A stretch of 12,355 nt of DNA, from contig JAGYMR010000063.1 of NCBI GenBank assembly GCA_018400515.1, positions 1 through 12,355 of the forward strand, given 5' to 3'. The stretch is from Tangfeifania sp. (GTDB lineage Bacteria; Bacteroidota; Bacteroidia; Bacteroidales; Prolixibacteraceae). The notes beneath the pieces are model-generated. The model worked only from the letters and a program-made list of their open reading frames with translations. It was not told the origin of the DNA and did no database searches. Both the position numbers and the translations under genes were made by a program. Positions 1-7,149 of this stretch are shown here, piece by piece (position 1 is the stretch's first letter; every line of letters starts with the position of its first letter).

Positions 1-31
1 GAAATAGGATAATTTTAAAAAACTTGAACAA

Positions 32-1243
32 ATGAACCGAATGAAATTTACATTCCGTATGGCCTTTTGGGGAACGGCCGCACTTTTATTTATGGCATTG
101 GTAGCTTGTGCACAAAAACCAGTGAGTGAAGAAAAACCGGTCAGCGAAACCAATGTGGCGGCCTATATCTGGCCCTCCTGTCATAACGGGGATCGGAACA
201 GGGAGGTTTTGTGGCCCGACGGAGAAGGAGAGTGGGAGATCATAAAGAAAGGAACCCCCCGGTTCGAGGGCCATTACCAACCCAAAGTCCCTTTGTGGGG
301 ATATGAAATGGACGATGATCCGGAAGTGATGGAAAAATGGATTGATGCTGCCACCGATCACGGCGTCAATGTGTTCATTTTTGACTGGTACTGGTTTGAT
401 GGGGGACCATTTTTGGAAAGTTCCCTGAACAACGGCTTTCTAAAGGCAAAAAACAGTCAGAAAATGAAATTTTATGTGATGTGGGCCAACCATGATGTAA
501 AACGGAATTACTGGAACGTGCATAAATATAAAGACGATGAATCGCAGCTTTGGGACGGGGCCACGGATTTCGATAATTTTGAAATCATAGTGGACCGGGT
601 TATCCGGCAATATTTTAAACAACCGCATTATTTCCGGATCGATGATAAGCCGGTATTTTCCATCTTCAGCATCCAGAATCTTGTGGAGGGATTTGGCAGC
701 CTTGAAAAGACCAAAGAGGCGCTTGATTACTTCCGGGAGGAAACAAAAAAAGCCGGGTTTCCGGGGCTGCACATCCAGTTGATCGGACATGGTACACCAA
801 CGGAATCGCAGGTGGCCAATATTGAGTACCTCGAAGTGAACAGCATTACCAAATACAACTGGGGCGGTCCCATTCGGGAAGATTATATTCAATGGGGTGT
901 GGAGTCCATGGAGCGAAGAAGCCAGTGGGAGGCCGCACTTTCCATCCCCTATTTTCCCAACGCTACTATCGGATGGGACGATACGCCGCGCTTTCCTGCC
1001 AAAGGAAAGGCGGATGTGGTTCATTACAATAAGTCACCGGAAAGTTTTTCCGCATTCCTCCAAAAAGCCAAAAATTATTGTGATGAACATCCGGAACAGC
1101 CGCGGCTGATCACCGTTTTCTCCTGGAATGAATGGGTGGAAGGCGGGTATCTGCTGCCCGACATGAAATATGGATTTGAATACCTCGAGGCGGTCAGGGA
1201 TGTAATGTCGGGCGCTTTTGATCCTTATTCGCCGGAACAGTGA
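32..1243 (+). CDS. GH99-like / WbsX-type glycan-processing lipoprotein
   Basis: This 403-residue protein is predicted to be exported and lipid-anchored. A hydrophobic stretch at residues 11-25 ends in the lipobox LVAC, with the acylated Cys at residue 26. A short linker follows with a duplicated KPVSE (residues 29-39). The rest resembles the WbsX/GH99-like (beta/alpha)8 family: an early AAYIWPS strand (43-49), VFIFDWYWFDGG (114-125), YFRIDDKPVFSIF (200-212) and, near the C-terminus, SWNEWVEGGYLLPD (364-377). E367 and E370 are three apart, the same spacing as the catalytic Glu pair of GH99 endo-alpha-mannosidases. That they are catalytic here is an inference. The ATG at 41 is an alternative start that would still give a usable signal peptide. 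TAATTTTA at 10-17 weakly resembles the Bacteroidota -7 box, but the -33 region lies outside the window. The GH106 gene follows after 51 bases on the same strand, which suggests co-transcription. The substrate is unknown; the family name WbsX comes from polysaccharide biosynthesis clusters, but an exported protein among rhamnosidases points to degradation. Confidence 0.8.
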   Translation: MNRMKFTFRMAFWGTAALLFMALVACAQKPVSEEKPVSETNVAAYIWPSCHNGDRNREVLWPDGEGEWEIIKKGTPRFEGHYQPKVPLWGYEMDDDPEVMEKWIDAATDHGVNVFIFDWYWFDGGPFLESSLNNGFLKAKNSQKMKFYVMWANHDVKRNYWNVHKYKDDESQLWDGATDFDNFEIIVDRVIRQYFKQPHYFRIDDKPVFSIFSIQNLVEGFGSLEKTKEALDYFREETKKAGFPGLHIQLIGHGTPTESQVANIEYLEVNSITKYNWGGPIREDYIQWGVESMERRSQWEAALSIPYFPNATIGWDDTPRFPAKGKADVVHYNKSPESFSAFLQKAKNYCDEHPEQPRLITVFSWNEWVEGGYLLPDMKYGFEYLEAVRDVMSGAFDPYSPEQ

Positions 1244-1294
1244 CTTCCGGATTTGTAGTGATAACCAATTTATTAATTTATAACTTAAATATTT

Positions 1295-4120
1295 ATGAGA
1301 AGAAGAGATTTTGTTAAGACAGGGATGCTGGCCACTTCCGGGGCCCTTTTTGTCGATTCCTTCCTGGGATGTGTTCACCCTGCCATTGAGGAAAAGAACC
1401 TCGACGCCTATTTCAAGGGATTTCAGGATCCCCCGGTGGATGCAAAGCTTTTTGTTCGGTGGTGGTGGAACGGGAACCGGCTTTCAGAGGAGGAGATCCT
1501 CCGGGAGCTGGATGTGATGAAAGCGGCGGGCATCGGCGGGGTGGAGATCAACCCCATTGCTTTTCCGCAAAATGCCGATCCGGTCGGGTATGAAGCCCTG
1601 ACCATTTTTGAGGATTCATGGCTGGAGATGCTGAAAACCGCCCTTCAGGGAGCAAAAGAGCGGGGCATGATCTGCGATATGATCGTTGGGTCCGGCTGGC
1701 CCTTTGGCGGGGAATTCCTGAAGAAGGAAGACCAGACACAGATGGTGACCATTGAAACCATCAACCTGAAAGGCAGGGATAAATATGAATTTAAGGTAGA
1801 TGAGCTGCTGGATAAGGTGGAACTGCACATCCATTCCAAAAACGATAACATTTACAAGGACCTGCTCATGGCCCGGCTGGTGCCAGCGGTAGCGGATGAA
1901 TTTACCGAAGGGGAAGACCTGACCGGTCAGATCCGGGATAAAGTGCTGTCCGTCGATGTGCCGGCGGGGGAATATGTCCTGTACTACGTTGTGAAACTCA
2001 CCGGCTATATGGCCGTTATTAACGGAGCTCCCGGAGCAGCAGGTCCTGTACTGAATCATTATAATAAGAAGTCGGTTGAAGATTACCTCAACCGGATATC
2101 GGATCAGCTAACGGCCAAAACAGGGGACCTCGGGAATTACCTCCGGGCGATGTTTTGCGACAGCCTTGAGCTGGAGGGGGCCAACTGGAATGATGACCTG
2201 CCTGAGGAGTTTGAAAAGCGTAAGGGGTATTCCATCCTGCCTTACCTTCCTTTTGTTCTGAAAAAGGTGGGGCATATGGGAAATCCCCTGAAGGAGGACT
2301 ACGGCACAAAATTTCCTGAAAAGGCCGCCACAATGATCGACCGGATCCGGCTGGACCTGTATAAGCTCCGGATCGAGCTCTTTAAAGAGCGGTTCATTGA
2401 TACCTTTAATGCCTGGTGCCATAAGAACAATGTAAAATCGCGGATCCAGGCTTACGGGCGGGGGTACCACCCCACCGAAGCCAGTATGGAGGTGGATATT
2501 CCAGAATGTGAAACCTGGCTGAACCGGAGTGTGGGCCGGTCTCATCCCGACACCGGACTGGCCGGCAGGGCGCCCTCCATGAGCAATAAATATGTGGCTT
2601 CGGGTGCGGCGCTCGCTGGGAAAAGCGTGGTTAGCTGTGAGGAGATCACCAATACCACCATGGTATTTATGGCCACCCTCGAGAATATAAAAATTGCGGG
2701 GGATCAGAGCAATATTTCAGGGGTAAACCACTCCATTTTGCACGGATTCAATTATTCCCCCCCGGAGGCGCCGTTCCCGGGCTGGGTTCGTTATGGGACC
2801 TATTTCAGCGAGCGGAATACCTGGTGGCCCTGGTTTAAGCTGTGGTCGGGGTATAAAGCCCGCCTTTCCTATCTCCTTCAGAATGCCACCCCGCAGGCAA
2901 ACATTGCCATCCTTCAGCCCCTGACCGATCTGTGGCTGAAAAAGGGCCCCCAGCGGGATCCCTTTCCCCAGGAGTGGTATCCGGAGTACCAGCACAATTT
3001 GTGGGAAGCTGTTCATCAGAATGGCGGCGGTTGTGATAACGTGAGCGAAAACATCATTAACGGGGCGGCATTCAAAAACGGGACAATGATCTTCAATAAA
3101 CGCTCCTACAATACCCTGCTTCTGCCCGGAATTGAGACCCTGGACCGGGAAACAGCACAGTCCGTGGCAGATTTTGCTGCGGCCGGGGGGAGGGTTATTT
3201 TTATCGGCACGGTGCCCTTCAAATCGGCCGCTGTTCAAAATGCCGATACCAGCGATGCTGAAGTGAAGCAGATCATCAGCGGATTGCTGGAAGGCGCAAC
3301 GGAAAATGCGGTGACTTACCCTGCCCCGGAGGGGGATCCCATCGAATGGTACGGAAACATGCAGGAGACACTGGACCTTAAACCCTATGTGAAATTTGAC
3401 AAACCACAAAAATACCTGAGCCAGTCGACTTACAAACTGGGCGCGAACTGGCTCTTCTTTATCGCCAACACCAGTCTGTCGGAGCATATCTCTGTGAAAG
3501 CCCGTTTTCAGGTGGACGAAAATCACTATCCCTGGCTCTGGAACCCCGAAACCGGGGAGAAAAAACGCTACCCCTGCGGCAGCAGCAATAATGAAATCCA
3601 ACTGGAACTTCCTCCGGCCACTTCGGTGGTGATTGTTTTTGAGGAAAATACCGAAGGAGAACCGTTTACCCCTGCAAAAAGGCTTGTTGGAGGGAAAACG
3701 ATCAAAGGCCCCTGGAGCGTGAAACTGATGCATATGGACGGCAGCGAAGCGCAAATGGAGATGGAAGCTTTAAGCGACCTGATCCGGAACGAAGAGACGA
3801 AGCATTTTGCCGGGACGGTGGTTTATGAGAAGGTGTTCGATGCGGGGCAGGATGATTTCAGTATGATCGATCTTGGAAAGGTGCACGGCATTACGGAAGT
3901 TTCGTTAAATGGGAAATCCCTCGGTACACGATGGTATGGGGCACATGTATACCCTGCAGGGGATGCCATGAAAGCGGGGGAAAATACATTATCGGTTCGT
4001 TTAACCACCATCACCGGGAATTACCTGAAAGGGCAAAAGGATAACTCCGTCGGTCAGCGATGGACCCAAAATCAGCCCTATTATCCGATGGGTATGCTGG
4101 GACCTGTCCGGATGGTATAA
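1295..4120 (+). CDS. GH106-type alpha-L-rhamnosidase, Tat-like signal
   Basis: This 941-residue protein is predicted to hydrolyse terminal alpha-L-rhamnosyl linkages outside the cytoplasm. Its start carries RRRDFVK (residues 2-8), a good match to the twin-arginine consensus. A hydrophobic stretch and FLGC follow, so it may be a Tat-exported lipoprotein, although Phe at -3 is an unusual lipobox residue. Family marks are RWWWNGN near residue 55, GIGGVEINP near residue 80, FCDSLELEGANW (287-298, with D289 and E292) followed by KGYSILPYLP, and SCEEITNT (447-454), leading into a GVNHSILHGFNYSP segment. E449/E450 and E585 (in VSE) lie where I would expect the two catalytic Glu of the characterised Bacteroides GH106 enzyme; this mapping is from memory and not aligned. 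Residues about 843-935 form a C-terminal galactose-binding-like beta-sandwich (LNGKSLGTRW) and the protein ends in the typical MGMLGPVRMV. The length is within the family's usual range. No Shine-Dalgarno is visible; the 51-base leader is AT-rich. A probable terminator follows 20 bases after the stop. Confidence 0.9.
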   Translation: MRRRDFVKTGMLATSGALFVDSFLGCVHPAIEEKNLDAYFKGFQDPPVDAKLFVRWWWNGNRLSEEEILRELDVMKAAGIGGVEINPIAFPQNADPVGYEALTIFEDSWLEMLKTALQGAKERGMICDMIVGSGWPFGGEFLKKEDQTQMVTIETINLKGRDKYEFKVDELLDKVELHIHSKNDNIYKDLLMARLVPAVADEFTEGEDLTGQIRDKVLSVDVPAGEYVLYYVVKLTGYMAVINGAPGAAGPVLNHYNKKSVEDYLNRISDQLTAKTGDLGNYLRAMFCDSLELEGANWNDDLPEEFEKRKGYSILPYLPFVLKKVGHMGNPLKEDYGTKFPEKAATMIDRIRLDLYKLRIELFKERFIDTFNAWCHKNNVKSRIQAYGRGYHPTEASMEVDIPECETWLNRSVGRSHPDTGLAGRAPSMSNKYVASGAALAGKSVVSCEEITNTTMVFMATLENIKIAGDQSNISGVNHSILHGFNYSPPEAPFPGWVRYGTYFSERNTWWPWFKLWSGYKARLSYLLQNATPQANIAILQPLTDLWLKKGPQRDPFPQEWYPEYQHNLWEAVHQNGGGCDNVSENIINGAAFKNGTMIFNKRSYNTLLLPGIETLDRETAQSVADFAAAGGRVIFIGTVPFKSAAVQNADTSDAEVKQIISGLLEGATENAVTYPAPEGDPIEWYGNMQETLDLKPYVKFDKPQKYLSQSTYKLGANWLFFIANTSLSEHISVKARFQVDENHYPWLWNPETGEKKRYPCGSSNNEIQLELPPATSVVIVFEENTEGEPFTPAKRLVGGKTIKGPWSVKLMHMDGSEAQMEMEALSDLIRNEETKHFAGTVVYEKVFDAGQDDFSMIDLGKVHGITEVSLNGKSLGTRWYGAHVYPAGDAMKAGENTLSVRLTTITGNYLKGQKDNSVGQRWTQNQPYYPMGMLGPVRMV

Positions 4121-4139
4121 AGGAAACACTTTCAAGCGG

Positions 4140-4171
4140 ATGCCCTGCCGGTTTTTCCGGGGGGCATTTTT
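4140..4171 (+). terminator. Probable intrinsic terminator after the GH106 gene
   Basis: ATGCCC (4140-4145) pairs perfectly with GGGCAT (4162-4167). Inside this stem, after a T-G wobble and one bulged G, CCGG (4148-4151) pairs with CCGG (4157-4160) around a TTTTT loop. A run of five T (4167-4171) follows directly. A GC-rich stem followed by a T-tract 20 bases behind the GH106 stop codon is the classic intrinsic terminator layout. It may end the GH99-like/GH106 unit or only reduce read-through into the GH78 genes. The T-run is short and Bacteroidota terminators are not always of this type, so the call is moderate. Confidence 0.5.
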
Positions 4172-4243
4172 CCGGAATTGCCGGAGGTATTGGAACGGCC
4201 GGAACTGAAAGAGGCTTTGCGGATTTTCCGGTAGTGCCGGTGG
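4148..4243. repeat. Cluster of CCGG-N5-CCGG mini-hairpins
   Basis: Seven CCGG tetranucleotides start at 4148, 4157, 4172, 4181, 4199, 4228 and 4237, within 93 non-coding bases. Six of them form three pairs exactly nine bases apart, each giving CCGG-N5-CCGG, which can fold on either strand. The second (4168-4187) and third (4224-4243) units match at 17 of 20 positions and fit TTTTCCGGWAKTGCCGGWGG. The first unit forms the inner part of the probable terminator. A degenerate copy, TTTCCGGTCCAACGGAGG, lies at 7069-7086 just behind the first GH78 gene. The role is unknown; an intergenic repeat family, mRNA-stabilising hairpins or decayed terminators are all possible. Confidence 0.5.
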
Positions 4244-4363
4244 CCTGGAAGGTTGTATAGGGCGTTGGTTTTAAGTACCCCCGGCAGGTCAGGATGAGAA
4301 AAAAGAAAGTTTTGTGCCTGAAAAGGTTCCCGGAAAAAAATGAGAATTTTTATTAAAAGCTAA

Positions 4364-4368
4364 AAGGA
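4364..4368 (+). promoter_or_regulatory. Shine-Dalgarno-like AAGGA before the first GH78 gene
   Basis: AAGGA ends seven bases before the ATG at 4376. It is the only clear Shine-Dalgarno-like site before any gene here; the other leaders are AT-rich without one. It supports the chosen start. The stretch 4244-4375 is otherwise purine- and A-rich, and I found no TTTG/TAnnTTTG promoter pair in it. Confidence 0.45.
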
Positions 4369-4375
4369 TATTCGG

Positions 4376-7063
4376 ATGACGAAAAAACGTTTTTTCTTAA
4401 AAAGTGTTGTTTTACTGCTGGTTTTGACCGGCTTGTTTTCCTGCTCCCGGGAGCAGGGAAGTTTGGAAGTGGCAGATATGCAGGTGGAAAGCCTGGAAAA
4501 TCCCCTCGGCATCAACACCCTCTCCCCGCGTTTCAGCTGGGAAAACAGATCGGACCGGAACGGAGCCGGTCAGTCGGCCTACCAGATCATCGTTGCCAGT
4601 GAGAAAGGCCTGCTGGATGATCGCGGGGCTGACCTCTGGAACTCCGGGAAGATCTCATCCGCGGAGTCATTATTTGTTCCCTATGCGGGAGAATCTTTAA
4701 TGCCGGGACAGCACTGTTTCTGGAAAGTCCGGGTGTGGGATGATCAGGGACAGCCTTCGCCCTGGAGTGGTCCGGCGGAATTTCTCATTGGCCTTCTGGA
4801 AGAGAAGGACTGGCAGGGGGATTACATCAGCCTGGAAACCGACGGCGGCTACCGGGAGTGTCCCCAGTTCTTTCACGCTTTTAATGTTGAAGAAGCCGGG
4901 CAAGCAATGTTCCTTCATGTCAACTCTTTGGGATACCATGAAGTTTACCTGAATGGGGATAAGGTGGGGAACAGTGTGCTCACGCCTGCAGTCTCCCAGT
5001 TCAATAAACGTTCCCTTGTGAACACCTATGATGTTTCCGGTTGGATACAGGAGGGGGAGAATGAGCTGATGATCTGGCTGGGGAGCGGATGGTATACCAA
5101 AGGATTGCCCGGGGTTACCCACGACGGACCTGTTGTGCGGGCACAGTTGGAAACAAGTGTCAGCGGGCAGCCCGAACTCGTTCTGGGTACCGGTTCCTCC
5201 TGGCGGGGAAGGATCAGCAGTTACCGGCGTCACGGAACCTGGCGCCCGCACCGTTTTGGCGGAGAGATCATTGATGGCACCCTGGCAAAACATGAGGTGT
5301 CGGTGCATCATGCATCACAGAAATCCTGGCAGCCGGTTACCGAAATTGCGGTGCCGGCCCATGAGGTGACCCCGCAAATGGCTGAACGAAATGCCATCAC
5401 CGATACTATTACTCCCACCGCCATGCTGAAACTATCCGAAAAAACCTGGTTGATTGATATGGGCCGGAACCTTACCGGGTGGTTCGAGATCGCTTTCCCG
5501 CCCCATGAAACCGGGCAGGAGATCAAACTGGAATATTGTGACCACCTGGATGAGAACAATCAGTTTGTGGATCAGAACCAGGTGGATTATTACATTGCCT
5601 CCGGGGAGGAAAATGAAGTCTTTAAAAATAAATTTAATTACCATGGCTTCAGGTACGTGCGGATCACCAATATGGATGACATACCCCAGATCGACTCCGT
5701 AAGGGCCTATTTGATCCATACCGGTTTTGACCCCTCTTCCGGGTTTGAATGCTCTGATATGGATTTGAACGACATTCATGACATGGTGCAGTATACCCTG
5801 CGGTGTTTGACCCTGGGGGGGTATATGGTGGATTGCCCTCAACTGGAGCGGCTCGGTTACGGCGGGGATGGAAATGCATCCACCCAAACGGCGCAGATCA
5901 TGTACCAGATGTTGCCTTTATATAAGAACTGGTTGCAGGCATGGGCCGATTGTATCCGCGAAAACGGGAGTATGCCCCATACGGCCCCCAATCCCTATTC
6001 CGCCGGTGGTGGTCCCTACTGGTGCGGTTTTATTATTTCAGCAGCATGGAAGAGTTGGGTTAACTATGGGGATCAACAGATTCTGGAAGACCATTATCCG
6101 GTCATGAAAAAATGGCTGGAATATGTGGATAAATATTCACCCGATGGATTGTTGAAACAGTGGCCCAACACCGAATACCGAAACTGGTACCTGGGCGACT
6201 GGGCCACTCCGGAGGGGATCGACCAGACCGATCAGGAATCGGTTGATCTCGTGAATAATTGTGCGGTTTCCGTATTTCTGGATCAGGTGAATAAAGTGGC
6301 CCGGGTATTGGGGAAACCCGGGGAGGCTGCTTTTTATTCAGCCAAGAGGGATACGTTGAACCAGCGCATCCATGCCACTTTTTTTGATGCTTCCAGCCAT
6401 ACTTACGCGACCGGAACCCAGATCGACATGATCTATCCCCTGCTGGCAGGAGTTGTCCCGGAACATCTGGTGAAGGATGTTAAAGCACGGCTGTTTCAGC
6501 GGACAAAGAATGTGTATGAAGGGCATCTGGCCACCGGACTGGTGGGGATTCCCGTGATGATGGAATGGGCCCGGACAGCCAATGAACCGGATTTTGTCTA
6601 TTCCATGCTGAAAAAAAGGGACTATCCGGGATTTCTCTACATGCTTGAAAACGGTGCCACTGCCACCTGGGAACACTGGGACGGGCAAAGAAGCCGGATC
6701 CACAATTGCTATAACAGCATTGGCCAGTGGTTTTATGAGGTTCCGGGAGGCATCCGGCCTGTTGAAGGGACAGCGGCCTTCAGGCAGTTCCTGATCGATC
6801 CGCAACCCCCGGAGCATCTTTCCTGGGCAAAAACGTGGATGGATTCGCCCTATGGAACAATCCGGGTGGACTGGAACCTTGATGACGGAAAGATGGGAAT
6901 GAACGTTGAGGTCCCGGTAGGGGCCACCGCAAAACTGTGCCTTCCTGCAGAGAGCGATTCGCTTCACCTCAACAACGAGCTTTTCCCGCATGCCACCGAT
7001 ACGGTTCTTTTGAAAAGCGGAAGCTATTTGGTGGAATACAACCAGAATAAGGAAGCCAGGTGA
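4376..7063 (+). CDS. GH78-type alpha-L-rhamnosidase lipoprotein (copy 1, atypical catalytic block)
   Basis: This 895-residue enzyme is predicted to release alpha-L-rhamnose in an inverting reaction outside the cytoplasm. The signal peptide ends in LFSC, with Cys at residue 23. The domains follow the GH78 order: a fibronectin-III/Ig-like module (about 30-145: ENPLGINTLSPRFSW, LWNSGKISS, KVRVWDDQG); an N-terminal beta-sandwich (about 150-330: YHEVYLNGDKVG); a second beta domain with WLIDMGRNLTGW near 358; the six-hairpin catalytic domain (about 455-795); and a C-terminal beta domain. The catalytic block DCPQLERLGYGGDG gives D486, E491 and D498, with the 5- and 7-residue spacing of known GH78 active sites, and WEHW places the general base at E766. 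It is odd in that Leu490 replaces the usual Arg before the acid Glu, GYGGDG replaces GWTGDA, and the usual YDAR motif of the N-terminal part appears as GGEIIDGTLA. The catalytic residues are intact, so it is probably active with altered specificity. The next gene starts 86 bases downstream. Confidence 0.92.
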   Translation: MTKKRFFLKSVVLLLVLTGLFSCSREQGSLEVADMQVESLENPLGINTLSPRFSWENRSDRNGAGQSAYQIIVASEKGLLDDRGADLWNSGKISSAESLFVPYAGESLMPGQHCFWKVRVWDDQGQPSPWSGPAEFLIGLLEEKDWQGDYISLETDGGYRECPQFFHAFNVEEAGQAMFLHVNSLGYHEVYLNGDKVGNSVLTPAVSQFNKRSLVNTYDVSGWIQEGENELMIWLGSGWYTKGLPGVTHDGPVVRAQLETSVSGQPELVLGTGSSWRGRISSYRRHGTWRPHRFGGEIIDGTLAKHEVSVHHASQKSWQPVTEIAVPAHEVTPQMAERNAITDTITPTAMLKLSEKTWLIDMGRNLTGWFEIAFPPHETGQEIKLEYCDHLDENNQFVDQNQVDYYIASGEENEVFKNKFNYHGFRYVRITNMDDIPQIDSVRAYLIHTGFDPSSGFECSDMDLNDIHDMVQYTLRCLTLGGYMVDCPQLERLGYGGDGNASTQTAQIMYQMLPLYKNWLQAWADCIRENGSMPHTAPNPYSAGGGPYWCGFIISAAWKSWVNYGDQQILEDHYPVMKKWLEYVDKYSPDGLLKQWPNTEYRNWYLGDWATPEGIDQTDQESVDLVNNCAVSVFLDQVNKVARVLGKPGEAAFYSAKRDTLNQRIHATFFDASSHTYATGTQIDMIYPLLAGVVPEHLVKDVKARLFQRTKNVYEGHLATGLVGIPVMMEWARTANEPDFVYSMLKKRDYPGFLYMLENGATATWEHWDGQRSRIHNCYNSIGQWFYEVPGGIRPVEGTAAFRQFLIDPQPPEHLSWAKTWMDSPYGTIRVDWNLDDGKMGMNVEVPVGATAKLCLPAESDSLHLNNELFPHATDTVLLKSGSYLVEYNQNKEAR

Positions 7064-7149
7064 AAGCGTTTCCGGTCCAACGGAGGTCTGGTAAGGCCGG
7101 AATGGATCTGAAATCCGGGCCGACATTGCAATTAAAAAATTATTTACCG

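Noticed and set aside
1252..1281. TTTG then, 18 bases later, TAATTTAT before the GH106 gene, resembling a Bacteroidota promoter
   Set aside because: The -7 element lacks the final TTTG form and would leave only a few bases of leader, in an AT-rich gap where such matches occur by chance.
2717..3754. A 345-codon open frame on the minus strand inside the GH106 gene
   Set aside because: It lies entirely opposite a well-supported gene, its translation resembles no known domain, and several other long minus-strand frames occur opposite the GH78 genes. They are by-products of the codon bias of the real genes.
4060..4260. A 66-codon + frame running from the end of GH106 through the intergenic repeats
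   Set aside because: Its Gly-rich second half simply translates the CCGG repeats and its first part overlaps GH106 in another frame; there is no convincing start.
4294..4356. A 20-codon frame starting MRKKKVLCLK just before the first GH78, a possible leader peptide
   Set aside because: It is very short, with only weak start signals, and its Lys content follows from the A-rich leader. There is no attenuator-like structure linked to it.
7070..7102. TTCCGG and CCGGAA six-base arms behind the first GH78, a possible terminator
   Set aside because: The loop is about 21 bases and no T-run follows the second arm.
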